Shown here one piece after another: positions 42,257 to 53,867 of a DNA stretch of 64,000 bases (its first letter is position 1; each line of letters starts with the position of its first letter). The stretch covers positions 62,001 through 126,000 of the forward strand of contig QEAR01000033.1 of the NCBI GenBank assembly GCA_006535965.1. The letters are read 5' to 3'. The notes below the pieces were generated by a model. It was not told where the DNA came from. It saw nothing but the letters and a program-made list of their open reading frames with translations, and did not search any database. The translations under genes were made by a program, and so were the position numbers. This DNA comes from Spizellomyces sp. 'palustris'. Its lineage: Eukaryota; Chytridiomycota; Chytridiomycetes; Spizellomycetales; Spizellomycetaceae.

Positions 42257-45148
42257 ATGTCAGAGCAAAAAGAGCAGCTGCAAGACGGACAGCACACAAG
42301 AGAAGAGGATCGATCGACGACAGAAGGTGATGCTGGCACCACCAAAATGGAGCCTCTCCGAGAGGAAGTTGATACTTCAGAAAACCTTGTTGACCAAGTA
42401 GTGTCAACCGCTCACGAACTTGTAAACACCGAAATCGAAGGCGACAGTGCGACTCCAGATTCAGAACTCTATCGTGTACAGTCATGTTCTTCGTTGCTGG
42501 ACGCGTATCTTGGCCTCCCGACCATTCCTGAGGACGACAACGAAGAAGACGCAGCTAGTCCCCATGTCGGCGGTGACTCTGTCATCTCCCCGGTGACTCC
42601 CGAAATATCATTAATCGCCCCTGTTTACCTTCGCACCACATCTTTGGCACATTTGCAAACTCTAAGTGCAACTTTAGAAGAACTGAAATCTATCAAGGCA
42701 AAGTTTGCAACAGCTGCACCAGTTGTTGAGGAAGATTCCGAGTCGAATCGGTCTTCCTTCACGACTTGCAATAGTCGTACCAGCACATTGGTGGAGGACG
42801 TGGAACCTGAGGATACGACTCTGAAGAGTGGCAGCGTCGGAGCTGACGAGGAGGCAGTCAGCAGAGCTATACAGAATCATCAAGGGGATGGAATTGTCGG
42901 CAGACATGGACACACACTGCCTACCATAGCGGAAGATGAAACCCCACCTTCATCTCCGGTACCGATACATCGCATCTTTTTCGAAGATGAGAAAAATGAA
43001 CCTACGCATCCCCCGCCCTCCGCACCATTACCTCCTATTGTGGAAGACAAGTCCACAGAAAGTACCGCTCTAGAAGAGCAAAATACGGGATCTGTGCGGT
43101 CACGGCTGACTCAACTCGTAGATCACCAACCTTATCAAACTGCTCCACCACGTGTGCCACTGCCAACACCGCCATCGAGCCCAGGAGAAATGGCAGCTCT
43201 CCAACTGCCATCTTCACAGGCCGCGGCCGAGGCGGACCTGTCGCTAGCAGAGTCACCCATTTCATCGATGCTGACTACCCCGTTTCCCACTCCGCCCCGT
43301 TCAAATTCGAAAGCTCTAAAGACCCTCGGTATCATTACTGATGCTGATTATGGAATTGCAATAAATGAAAAGGCGATGAGACTTTTGGGGATGAGCGACG
43401 ACTCGGCTCTCGACAAGTCTCCAACAAGGATCAATTCCAGAACCCTTAGAAGGTCAAAGACTGAATCTTTCATAATTAGTGGTTCTTTGGAGGGTCCGAA
43501 AAGGCTCAGCAAGCCGCTGCCGGACGCGCCATGGTCTCCTGTCGCTTCACAAGCGACTGCCACTCCAACGAGTGATAATGCAAACATGCCTAGCATGCCT
43601 GCGGAATCGGGTGTGGCAGCCGATCAGGAAGGGACGGAATCATCTGCTATTAAAACGGTTACCGTGAACGAAGGATCGCTTGACGCACCACAGCCGCCCC
43701 CGAAGCCATCACCCAAATCCCCTGTTTCTCCCATCGCATCAGAGACTATCCCACCAAGATCAAATACCAAGGCTCTCAAGACGCTGGGGATTCTATCTGA
43801 AAGGGAAGCTGGTTCAGGAATAGTGGTCAATCAAAAGGCAATGAAGATACTGGGCATGGACGATGATGCAAGTAATATCAAAACCGCCTCACTCAGCGGC
43901 GGGTCGCTGGACCGACCACAACTGCACCCCAAGTCATCGTCCCAAGCTCCCCTGTCTTCTATCACCTCAGAGACGAGTCCAACCCCGCCACGGTCAAACA
44001 CAAAAGCTCTCAAGACGCTTGGAATACTCTCTGATGATGAAGCGGACAACAAATTGTTAGTGAATCAGAAGGCTATGAAAGTTTTGGGCATGGATGACGA
44101 TACTGCCAGCGCCAAAAGTGCTGCGAGGACGTCCATTATCCTTGGAGGTACACTGGAGAGAACTAAGCGCTTCAGTTCTACGGGGACATTGAACAGGATA
44201 TCCAAATCTGTTGATGAAGCCATCAAGAATAGCAAAGCCATCAGACGTTTTTCGCTTAACTCATCCGCTCCAGCTACGGTTACCCCGAAGGTATTGTCCG
44301 CGATCAATCCTGTTGAGCAAGCTTCACATCAAATCATCTTCTCTGGATTTCTCCATGCGACAAAGCATCACCCACAAAACTTTATTCGCTCATGGAAACG
44401 CCGATATTGCGTGCTAACTCCTGGTTTCCTCTACCTGTATCATGAGCCGCGTGTCCCGGACCCGATCAAAGATAAGGACGCGAGTGATGTTTTGTATGTC
44501 GGAGTCGGCACCGAAGTGAAAATTACCGAGGAAGGACACGGAAGGGGCTCACGATCAGGTTTTGGATTTTCCATCAAGAGTGGGGCGAAGGTTTGGTACT
44601 TTTGGTGCGATGACATGCAATGGTTTGAGGTTGTCGATGCGTTTTCAAAGGAGCTAAGTCCCAAAAAAGCATCATTGGGGAGGCCAAAGAGTGCAGAATC
44701 TGAAAAGAGTCCCATTACGTTGAAGAGGGAGGATTCAGGCGTTTCGACGTCATCCGCGCGCCTACTTCTGACTAGCAAGCTGAGTCCGGACCCAATGTCA
44801 CCAGCATCCCCACCACCAACTGCTCCACTCCCCCCAGTTCCGCCCAAAACATCGTTGGAAGACCAGTTCAATCCCTGGCAACACGCTATCCATTCGGGGA
44901 TGTTGCCCCATCCAAGAGCCGTAATGCGAAGAGCGTCCACGCCAAACGTGTCTTTCCGAGACCAATCCATTTCCGCTCCAGTTCCTTCCTTACCATCCAA
45001 CTACCATCGACACTCGGATGAAATCCGCTGCCATTCACTGCCGCGAACATCATCCAATCGCGCAACGATCAATTCAGCAATTAACTTGTTGGACAGTATG
45101 CTTGCCGAGGAGCAGAAGCGGGAGAGCCTGCCTACTCTTACAATTTGA
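42257..45148 (+). CDS. PH-domain protein with NxKA[LM]xxLG repeats
   Basis: A single exon of 963 residues, unusual among these intron-rich neighbours. The first 340 residues are acidic and Ser/Thr/Pro-rich, with LAHLQTLSATLEELKSIKAK likely helical. Residues about 349-615 carry three repeat units, each with two related motifs (S-N-[ST]-K-A-L-K-T-L-G-I, then [VI]-N-[QE]-K-A-M-[KR]-x-L-G-M). Residues about 690-800 form a PH domain: FSGFLHATKHHPQNFIRSWK, RRYCVLTPGFLYLY, FGFSIKSGAKVWYFWCDD, MQWFEVVDAFSKEL. PH domains bind phosphoinositides or proteins at membranes. The rest is Pro-rich with polyproline (PASPPPTAPLPPVPPK). It is probably a signalling or cortical scaffold; this is inference. The start at 42257 is the first ATG of the open frame; relatives would be needed to confirm it. 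Confidence 0.8.
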   Translation: MSEQKEQLQDGQHTREEDRSTTEGDAGTTKMEPLREEVDTSENLVDQVVSTAHELVNTEIEGDSATPDSELYRVQSCSSLLDAYLGLPTIPEDDNEEDAASPHVGGDSVISPVTPEISLIAPVYLRTTSLAHLQTLSATLEELKSIKAKFATAAPVVEEDSESNRSSFTTCNSRTSTLVEDVEPEDTTLKSGSVGADEEAVSRAIQNHQGDGIVGRHGHTLPTIAEDETPPSSPVPIHRIFFEDEKNEPTHPPPSAPLPPIVEDKSTESTALEEQNTGSVRSRLTQLVDHQPYQTAPPRVPLPTPPSSPGEMAALQLPSSQAAAEADLSLAESPISSMLTTPFPTPPRSNSKALKTLGIITDADYGIAINEKAMRLLGMSDDSALDKSPTRINSRTLRRSKTESFIISGSLEGPKRLSKPLPDAPWSPVASQATATPTSDNANMPSMPAESGVAADQEGTESSAIKTVTVNEGSLDAPQPPPKPSPKSPVSPIASETIPPRSNTKALKTLGILSEREAGSGIVVNQKAMKILGMDDDASNIKTASLSGGSLDRPQLHPKSSSQAPLSSITSETSPTPPRSNTKALKTLGILSDDEADNKLLVNQKAMKVLGMDDDTASAKSAARTSIILGGTLERTKRFSSTGTLNRISKSVDEAIKNSKAIRRFSLNSSAPATVTPKVLSAINPVEQASHQIIFSGFLHATKHHPQNFIRSWKRRYCVLTPGFLYLYHEPRVPDPIKDKDASDVLYVGVGTEVKITEEGHGRGSRSGFGFSIKSGAKVWYFWCDDMQWFEVVDAFSKELSPKKASLGRPKSAESEKSPITLKREDSGVSTSSARLLLTSKLSPDPMSPASPPPTAPLPPVPPKTSLEDQFNPWQHAIHSGMLPHPRAVMRRASTPNVSFRDQSISAPVPSLPSNYHRHSDEIRCHSLPRTSSNRATINSAINLLDSMLAEEQKRESLPTLTI
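43301..44102 (+). repeat. Three in-gene repeat units with paired NxKA[LM]xxLG motifs
   Basis: Units begin at 43301, 43760 and 43994. Each encodes RSN[ST]KALKTLGI, a short variable acidic loop, then N[QE]KAM[KR]xLGM and acidic residues. The last two units are closest to each other. The two motifs in each unit resemble one another, so six copies of one short motif are present. Confidence 0.85.
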
Positions 45149-45801
45149 TGGTTCGACCCATGAAGGCTTTCTTCTTGTATATTCTCTTAGTTGGTCATTT
45201 GTGTATTGTATAGTTCATTTTTGTTCTTTTTAGAACACTTTCTCTTTTGGTTTGATGGATTTCGTAGACCTTGGTTCGTACGCACTGTAGCCTAGACATG
45301 TTAGAGTTTTAATCAATGAAAACGCTTCTGCAGGTAGTGGTGATGGAATGAGCCAAAAGCATGCTCGCTCATTGTTCAGTAGGTTTCATTGGCGCCAAAC
45401 TTGGATCACCCCGACTGGACATGTTTGAAATTCCACCATTGCTGTTCGAGACTAATAGAAAGCGTAGAATTGTAGAATCCAAACAATTCGCAAGCATTCA
45501 ATGCAGGGTTTAAGTCTTTGAGTTTAGTCCGATCGGAACCCGAATCCCGTTCCAGGCTCAACAAAATCTTTTCAAGCTCAAGATTTCAAAACAGCTTTGT
45601 CATCTCATCTCCGAAGATTACCTTACCTCATCCGGCCAAGCCACGCGATGCCGGTCTCCGAACTGAGGATAGCATATTCTCTTTATAAAACGGCGATCGT
45701 TCAGACAAAGCATGCCATATTCATCGTACTCTTCCATTCTGCTCAGCGTTACATTATTATTTGCACAAAATACAAGCACCTTTACTTTCGTTACGTGAAC
45801 G
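45149..45801. other. Intergenic region
   Basis: 3' region of the PH-domain gene and promoter of the oxidoreductase gene. No supported gene or repeat. Confidence 0.4.
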
Positions 45802-47219
45802 ATGCCCTCAACAAAAAAAGTTGTCGTCATTGGAGGAAGCTACGCTGGAGTGGCAGCCGGTAGGTAACTGGTACTTCCCATGCATGGAATTAATAAGAAC
45901 TCATAGTATTCACCATGATCTCTATAGCCATGCGCCTGAATACCGCGCTCGGGCTTCAGGAAAATGTTGATCTTACACTTATTACCAAAGAAGATCATTT
46001 TCAACATAACCTGTAAGAGATTCGCTTATCGGAGCCAAACTATTTGACACTCATCACGTGCCTTTGTTAGAGGATCTTTCCGTGCACTCGTTGAGCCATC
46101 TTTTGCAGAGAAGCTTTTCATACCATATTCCAAGATTTTCACTTCCACGAATGGAAAAATAGTGCAAGGAACCGTTATCGCCATTCATCCTAACAATGTA
46201 GTTCTCGCTGGAGGAAGCAATGTCCCATTTGACTATCTGATTATTGCAACTGGATCTTCTTATCCTAGGTATGTGATCGTATCATGCGTCCAGCCAAAAA
46301 GGTGGTTACTAATAATAGTCGCCGGACACCGCTATCTAGCCCAAGTAAAAGCAGTAAGGACACACGTACCGAGGGTATTGCCGAGCTCCAGGAAATTGCC
46401 ACAGCCATCAAAGAAGCAAAGAGCGTTCTCGTTGTGGGTGGAGGTCCAGTCGGAATCGAGATCGCAGGGGAAGTGGCTACTGATTACCCCGAAAAGAAAG
46501 TGACCCTGGTGCACGCCAGCACAACCCTCATGAATGGACCTTATTCGGACAAGTTTAAAGCCCGTTTGCTATCAACGCTCCAGCAACGTAAGGTTAATGT
46601 CGTCCTTGGCGAGAGGGTCGAAGGCTTGCAGTCGTTCTTTCCCGACCCAACGCACAAAGGATGGCATCTTGGAGCGACTTCCGTCAAAACCAATACGGGC
46701 CGTGAAATCACTGCCGAAGTGATATTGCTAGCTACCGGGAACTCATCGTTCAACTCTCACTTGGTCCGATCGCTGAGTGAAGACCTGATTGATGCACGGG
46801 GACAACTTAAAGTGCGGCCGACGTTCCAACTCGACAATGATGCTTTCCCACACATCTTTGCAGCGGGCGATGTCACAAATGCTGACAATAAGCTGGCATA
46901 TCTTGCAAAGCCACAAGCTGAAATTGCTGCCGATAATATTGCAAAGTTGATCAGTAAGTGAACTTGCTGCTCCTTTGCTGAATCTTGCAAGTTATTCTGA
47001 ATTTGAACTTCGTCTGCAGAGTCTGGGCCTGATGCAAATCTTGCAACGTACAAGCCAAGCACGTCCGTCTTCGCGGTTGTGGCAATAGGACGTAGCGGAG
47101 GGGTTGCTCAAATTCTAGGTGTTTGGGGGGATTGGGTGGTAAAGATGTTGAAAAGCAAGGATCTGTTTGTAAAGAGATATTGGGCCGAACTTGGATTAGC
47201 AAAGGAATTTCCTCAATGA
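45802..47219 (+). CDS. FSP1/AMID-like FAD-dependent NAD(P)H oxidoreductase
   Basis: Five exons, 45802-45859, 45928-46012, 46071-46268, 46319-46953 and 47020-47219, give 391 residues in phase. An N-terminal Rossmann motif KKVVVIGGSYAGVAAAMRL binds FAD; FDYLIIATGSSYP follows; a second nucleotide motif SVLVVGGGPVGIEIAGE binds NAD(P)H; and FPHIFAAGDVTNADNK is the FAD-binding GD motif near the C-terminus. The family (AIFM2/FSP1, AMID, yeast AIF1-like) oxidises NAD(P)H and in animals reduces coenzyme Q on membranes. The C-terminal GRSGGVAQILGVWGDWVVKM matches the family end. No N-terminal myristoylation glycine or presequence is seen, so location is open. The 50-base intron before exon 4 has a good TACTAAT branch site. 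Confidence 0.88.
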
Positions 47220-47409
47220 GGACATGGAGGGTTTTGAGTACCTGAGTCAAGGGAGGTGAATGGAATTTTGGCAGGTAGTTGACTTTTTGATCGGACGCGT
47301 TGCTCCTGTGATGACTGATATTACGTAAAAATAAAAACGTTCATACTCTCAACAGCCGTCCTACTCTTAATATTTCAAACATTCTCATCTAAAATCGAAT
47401 TAACCTAGG

Positions 47410-47811
47410 ATGCCAAAGCCCAACGACCCCGACTATAAAGCCGCCAAAAGAGATGCTTTCACTGGGCATCCAACTATGCAGGATGTGCTACAAGGGGCTG
47501 GTTACAACAAGGAACGTGCCGAAGCCATCGCCGTCTCCCAGCATATCCATGAAATTGCAAGGGACTTGACGCAGAAAACTGAGAAAGCAACCCACGGCAT
47601 TGTACCGAAAGATTCTGAAGCCGCCCAAGCACAACGCGAAGATGCAAAGGCTCGGAGGATCGCAGATCAAATGCTCGGAACTTACACTGAGCGGACGGAA
47701 GCGCTGAGAAATGCACGCTTGACAGTGGAGGCTTTGCAGGAGGATTTTGAGAAGAAAAGAGTGGCTCAGGCAGGTGGGACTGGCCAGATGGAGGGAGGTG
47801 GCAGGATGTAG
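47410..47811 (+). CDS. Small helical hypothetical protein
   Basis: A single exon of 133 residues starting MPKPNDPDYKAAKRDAFTGH. The sequence is Ala/Glu/Lys/Arg-rich and strongly helical (YNKERAEAIAVSQHIHEIAR; QREDAKARRIADQML; LEDFEKKR-like end), with a Gly-rich tail. Composition and frame length suggest a real gene. It lies 190 bases after the oxidoreductase on the same strand, but fungi rarely co-transcribe such pairs. No family recognised. Confidence 0.55.
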   Translation: MPKPNDPDYKAAKRDAFTGHPTMQDVLQGAGYNKERAEAIAVSQHIHEIARDLTQKTEKATHGIVPKDSEAAQAQREDAKARRIADQMLGTYTERTEALRNARLTVEALQEDFEKKRVAQAGGTGQMEGGGRM

Positions 47812-48498
47812 ACTGGAACTTGTACATATCATCTTTCATTTAGTGAGGCATTGCAATGCAACAAAATTGACTTTTCAAAGTCAAATGCATGAGATATTTT
47901 ATATTCAGTAGTGTAGTGGTATGATTATCCTTCAGGTGCACATGCTTACGAGGGAGCAAGGTTTAAGTTTTAATAAATCATTCGATCACGGTGGCTTAGC
48001 GCGATTTGTGGCTTATTCGTCCGCCCGATTGGACGACCTGCCCGCTCTTCAGAGGTGTGCATTTTGTTTGAGTCGATGAGCTTCCTTCGGGTTTGCGCGC
48101 ACCTGCAGAAGGCCGAAAATGAAAATGAAAAAAACCTCCAAAGAACTTTATGATTTTGCATTTTGTGTTTTGCCAGTTGGTCTGTCCACTCCGAAGACGT
48201 GGCAACCACATAAACAAAAAACAGTTCTTGTTGACGACAATCCAGTTCATCTGGATGCCCTAGTAGCGTGTAGTGGCAGGCCGTTGACTACTCTTCTTTA
48301 CCATATGATCCATTGCCCCAGACTGGTGATGATTTGCAATTGCCAAACTCTTCTTGGGCTACTTTCTTAAAGCAGTTTCGTCCTTGATCCTTGTCGCAAC
48401 CCGATGGTTGACGTCACTACCGTTTAAGCTTTCCTCATACGATCTTCTTTCATCATCCAATATTCTATCCCATTCTCTTCCGAACCGTACACACAACC
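47812..48498. other. Intergenic region
   Basis: 3' region of the small helical gene and promoter of the ABC transporter. No supported gene or repeat. Confidence 0.4.
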
Positions 48499-51400
48499 AT
48501 GCCTCATTCCGACGGCCGACCAATCGACAATGGATCATCAGAGCTTTCCGATATTGCCGCGTGCGTTTTAAACGACTCCCGGTCGACGCCACTAGACAGA
48601 CCCAATTCCTTGTCAGCAACACCAGATCTGGCCGCCCCACATAAAGACAGTAAGCTAATGGCAGCAGAAATGTCCGCAGAACATCCCGGTAATGCCATTG
48701 TCAATACCCACTTTGATGAGCAAGATCAGGTCAATTCAAACATACCAATGGTGCCGGTTACCTCCAATGTGACATCTGCTCAGGAAGTAACCATTACAGT
48801 GGATCCTGTAGCGGTCACTGGCGACATCCAGGAGCAGATTGCTGCTGAACATTCGCGCCTAAAACGCACAGAGTCAACCGCACAGATGAACCCAAATTCT
48901 CCTCTATCGAAAAAGCCCTTTCGGCTTAATTTTGATTACTTTCGACTCTTCCGATATTCCACTCCTTTCGATACCTTCCTCATCACTGCTGGCATCTTTT
49001 GCGCAATGGGTGCTGGTGTCCCTCTCCCACTGATTGGTATCTTGTTTGGTGACTTGATCAACGATTTTTCCCAAAAGCTTGGATCCCCCGAAACTCTGTC
49101 ACCAAGCGAACTTGACGACTTTAAGGAATCTGTTAATACAAAAGTCATGTATCTCGTTTTTGTTGCCATTGGATATTTTGTCCTGACATACGCCTATTGC
49201 GTGAGTTGGAGTTTGATCGGAGAGCGCGTCAGTAGGAGACTGAGGGAAGAATATGTAGGCGCTACTCTGAGAATGGAGGTTGGCTGGTTTTCCGATGTTG
49301 GCGCCGGGGAGGTATGTTCGCATTCGCACTTTCACAATTGCTGACTCTGCAGACTTACACCGGTATCGTTCATTTCTAGATATCCAATCGGATCACAAGC
49401 GACATCCAAACTATACATCTTGGCACTTCAGAAAAGGTCGGCCTCTGCATCCAATCTTTGTCCTACTTTGTAGTTGCCCTGTGTGTCTCCTTCTCTAAGA
49501 ATCCTACCCTCGCTGGGATCATGCTCTGCATTGTACCTGCATTCGTCATCGTCATTATGGGGGGTTCCAAGATAACCGCAAAGTATACGACAAGAGTGAG
49601 CGATGCATATTCCAAAGCATCTATGCTGGCCGATGAATCTTTTGGAAATGTTCGTATCGTGCAGGCATTCAATAGTCAAGAGCGTTTAGCGAACGTATAC
49701 GAGTCGTGGTTGACACTTGCGGAGAAGGAGGGCGTGCGGAAAAGCGTGTCGGGAGCTTTGATGATGGGCGCTATTTTCTTCTTGGCCTACTCGTCCAACG
49801 CCCTTGCCTATTGGAAAGGTTCTCGGCTTATTGTCGACAATTCCATGAGTGGCGCTGGTGACATCTTTACAGTCATTTTTATGATGCTCGATAGTATGTT
49901 GACTCCATTCCTTGGTTTCGTTTGCAAATGTGCTCTTTGGATTTACAATCTGCTTGCACCTCCCCAGGCTCCTTCATCATTGGCCACTTTTCACCCTTCC
50001 TCCAGACGTTCTCTTTTGCTGCGGGCGCGGGCCGCAAGTTATTAGACACAATCGATCGAACTTCTCCTATTGACCCCACCTCCGACGCAGGTTTTCAGCC
50101 TGAAAAATGCGAAGGACATCTCGAGTTGTGCGGTGTCCGGTTTGCGTATCCAACAAGATCCGAAGTTGAAGTTTTGAAAGGAGTGGATATTGTTCTAGAG
50201 AAAGGGAAGACCACCGCAATTGTTGGATTATCTGGGAGTGGTAAATCCACCATTGGTATGTCTTTTTACCTATTTCTTACCTAAACCGCGGAATGCTCAT
50301 CTACTGCGCCAATAGTGACACTCCTAGAACGCTTTTACGATCCAACATCCGGTCACATTCTTCTTGACAATGTCCCCATTCGCTCCCTCAACGTTCGCTG
50401 GCTGCGGCGCCAAATGGCTCTTGTTATGCAAGAACCAGTCCTATTCAATGGAACAATTATGGACAACATTGCCCTTGGAGCTGCCAACTGTACAGCAGTA
50501 TTGAGCGCTCGTGAAAAGGAAGATATCTGCATTGATGCAGCACGCAAAGCTAATGCTCATGGGTTTATTAGCAAGCTACCTAAAGGATACTTCACTCCAG
50601 TCGGCGAGCGTGGTGTGGGGCTAAGTGGAGGACAGAAACAGCGGATTGCTATTGCGAGGGCTATCGTATCAGATCCAAAGATTCTGATACTGGATGAGGT
50701 AGACATGCCTGATGTATAGGGCAACGCAACATCATTTCTAAAACAGTATTGCTTGACAGGCCACGTCTGCCCTAGATGTTCAAAGCGAGCGCCTTGTGCA
50801 GGCTGCGTTAGAGCGTGCCAGTAAAGGTCGGACAACTGTTGTCATTGCGCATCGATTGAGTACTATTAAGAATGCGCACAAGATTGTAGTAATGTGAGTT
50901 TCCGTGATGACAAGGAGTCTGTTAATGCTGGAAATGAATTGACGTTGTGTTACTTGTAGGGCACAAGGCAGAGTCATTGAACAAGGGACGCACGAGGAGC
51001 TCTTGGCCCTTAAGTCGGCCTACTACCGCGCCGTGAATACGCAAAATGTGCCATGTACTGTGGAGACAACTTCTCCCACTGATGCCGCTCATCCTGCGAG
51101 AGATGTGATGATCCGCCAAAAGTCATCTCTATCTATCAGGACAGCACACTCCAATTTGGACCGCAAGCCATCGAGTATTCATCCAGATTCTACTATGACG
51201 GCTGCGTCAAGTCTCAGCCGCAGAATCTCCCATTGGTCTCTGGATAGCGGCAGATTTAGCGTCTATCTTGATCAAGTCGCACAGGACAGTGCTAGCGCAG
51301 ACAATGTGGACGTGGAAACAATGGAGAAGGCACAAGCAGAGCGCAATGCCGAGGACACAGCCAAATCTCAGATACATTTTACAACATGGGGGCTCCTAAA

Positions 51401-53636
51401 GCGGATTTCAGGAATGATGGGAGGAAGGGAATGGCTTTGTGTAGTTGTTGGATTGGCGAGTGAGTACTCGAATTTTAGCAGAGCATAGACACGCACGCGG
51501 GACTTACGGTCGATTCTTGTATAGCATCCGCAATGATCGGTTCAGCCTACTCTATCGAAGCAGTTTTGTTTGCGAATCTAGTCACGACCCTCTCTCCCAA
51601 GGACCCAAGTCAAACACAGCAGATCTTGGATACTGCAAACCGTTTCTGTTTATGTGAGTGAAAGGATGATTTCATGAGGGATTTGAGATCTGTGGAAGTT
51701 AACTAAAGCCTGTCTGTAGACTTTCTATGTGTTGCTGTTGCCCTTTGTTTCGCTTATTCTGCAAATGGGACAGTTTTCGGATGGGTTTCAGGGCGGTTAC
51801 TATGGCGTGTGAGAAGCCTGTCCTTCAGGTAGAGGTGTTTTCTCTAAATGTGGGACAACATAGAGCGACTAACACTTACCACTCACGTTAGGTCCGTGAT
51901 AAACCAGGATATATCATATTTTGACAAACCAGACCACACAACTGCTTCCCTAGTATCAACGCTAAACGTGGACGCAAACCACCTGAGCGGGTTAACGGGC
52001 GTTGTTATCGGGACAGTGTTCTCCATTATGGTCAATCTTATTGCAGCTATCACGCTGGCTCATATCACGGCTTGGAAGATTGCGATTGTGGTTGTTACAG
52101 CGGTACCCATCATGCTCGTTGCTGGCTTTTTGAGAGTTAGGATCATTGCGCGATTTCAGGTGTGTGTGTGGGTGCAGGTCATAATTTTTCTAAATCTGCG
52201 GTGGTGATCTTTAACCTTCTTGGCCTATAGAAACGCCATGAAACGGCTTACATAGCTTCCGCAGCACTTGCAACCGAAGCAGTGGGCAACATTAGAACTG
52301 TTGCGGCACTTTCGTGCGAGCAGCATGTCAAGGATCGCTATCATAAAAGCCTAGAGGCTCCATACCAGGATAGCATTCGTTCTATCTCAACAGGGAATCT
52401 CTGGCTAGCGCTAGCGTACAGTATTACGTACCTTCTGTACGCCTTGGCTTACTGGTAACTCTTGCAATCGAATTTCCTGCCCAACTAGTGCTGATTCGCC
52501 TTCTGCAGGTGGGGCTCCCAACTTCTCAGTAAAGGCGACTACACAGTCAAAGAATTCTTTATCGTCCTCCCTGCGCTTCTCTTCTCTGCCCAGGCGGCCG
52601 GCCAAATGTTCTCTCTGGCTCCAGATATTACCAAAGCAAGACTGGCAGCTGGGAATATATTTCGAGTTATTGATGAACGAGGAGCTATTGGACACGGCGG
52701 GGAGAGTGAGACGGTAGAAACGAAACGGGGCGTAGGAATCGAGTTTCGGGACGTTCTGTTTCGGTATCCGTCCAGACCTGAAGTACCCGTTTTAAATGGG
52801 TTGAACCTTAAGGTTTGTCTCCAATCTGCCTATCTTTTTCGATTATCAATTGTTAAAGCCCTTGTCTGATTAGATCGAGCCTGGTCAATTCACTGCCCTC
52901 GTCGGCCCCAGTGGATGTGGAAAGTCTACTACAATCGCTCTACTTGAACGCTTCTATGACCCCCTCTCAGGGCAAGTCCTTCTCAACTCCACTGCCCTCC
53001 CTGCCCTTCACCTTCCTACCCACCGCTCCCGTATGGCCCTTGTTAGCCAGGAACCTACCCTCTACGAAGGCACAATCCGATTCAACATTCTCATAGGCGC
53101 CCAAAATCCAGATGCAGTTAGTGAAGAAACTTTTTTGAACGTGTGCGAGATGGCCAATGTGCACGAATTTGTGAAGGTGTTACCGGAGGGATATGAAACG
53201 GTTGTAGGGAAGAATGGGCTGAGTGGAGGGCAGAAGCAGAGGATTGCAATTGCAAGGGCTTTGATTCGAGATCCCGAGGTTTGTACGATTTTGCCTTTAT
53301 TTAATGAGTATATGTGTACTTTCATGCTGACAGACATTTTCGTAGATTCTCCTTCTCGATGAAGCAACCTCAGCACTAGATTCTGAAAGCGAAGAGCTAG
53401 TCCAAAGCGCTCTCAACAAAGCGTCCAGAAATCGGACCACTATATCCATATCACATCGCTTGTCGACCATCCGCCATGCACATAAAATCGTGGTCATCGA
53501 CCAAGGTGTCGTAGCGGAGGAAGGTACTCACGAGGAATTGATGGCGCTACGGGGAAGGTATTTTGAGATGGTGCGGGTTCAACGGCTGGATGGTGAAGAA
53601 GGGGATTTAGGTGTGAGCGGAGAGGGAATTGTCTAA
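48499..53636 (+). CDS. Full-length ABCB transporter (MDR/Ste6 type)
   Basis: Thirteen exons: 48499-49311, 49380-49893, 49968-50255, 50316-50698, 50760-50893, 50960-51459, 51525-51653, 51720-51828, 51892-52159, 52231-52454, 52509-52812, 52874-53278 and 53346-53636, giving 1453 residues in phase. Architecture TMD-NBD-TMD-NBD. Residues 1-145 are a polar N-terminal extension. NBD1: Walker [11 protein letters not shown]-loop MQEP, signature LSGGQKQR, Walker B LILDE then ATSALD across an intron, and H-loop IAHRLST. NBD2: [39 protein letters not shown]. Both sites look catalytically complete. The linker at about 720-870 is Ser-rich with basic RRISHWS-like sites, where PKA-type control is known in the family. 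The substrate may be lipids, drugs or a peptide; it cannot be told from sequence. Confidence 0.94.
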
Positions 53637-53867
53637 TTTATTAAACCTTTCCTGTATTTTCAAGGTGTGAAACTTCTTCTTATCATTTACTTTTCATAGA
53701 TTTACAGATTCTACATACATTGAGTTAACACTACCAGATTACCAAGAAATAGGAGAAATACTCCAAATTTGTCTCTGAATAATAATCTATACGCCTATCT
53801 AACATTCATTTGATCAGGAAACTAATAATCTACCAACCAGATTGACCCATCCTCTGAAACACACATC

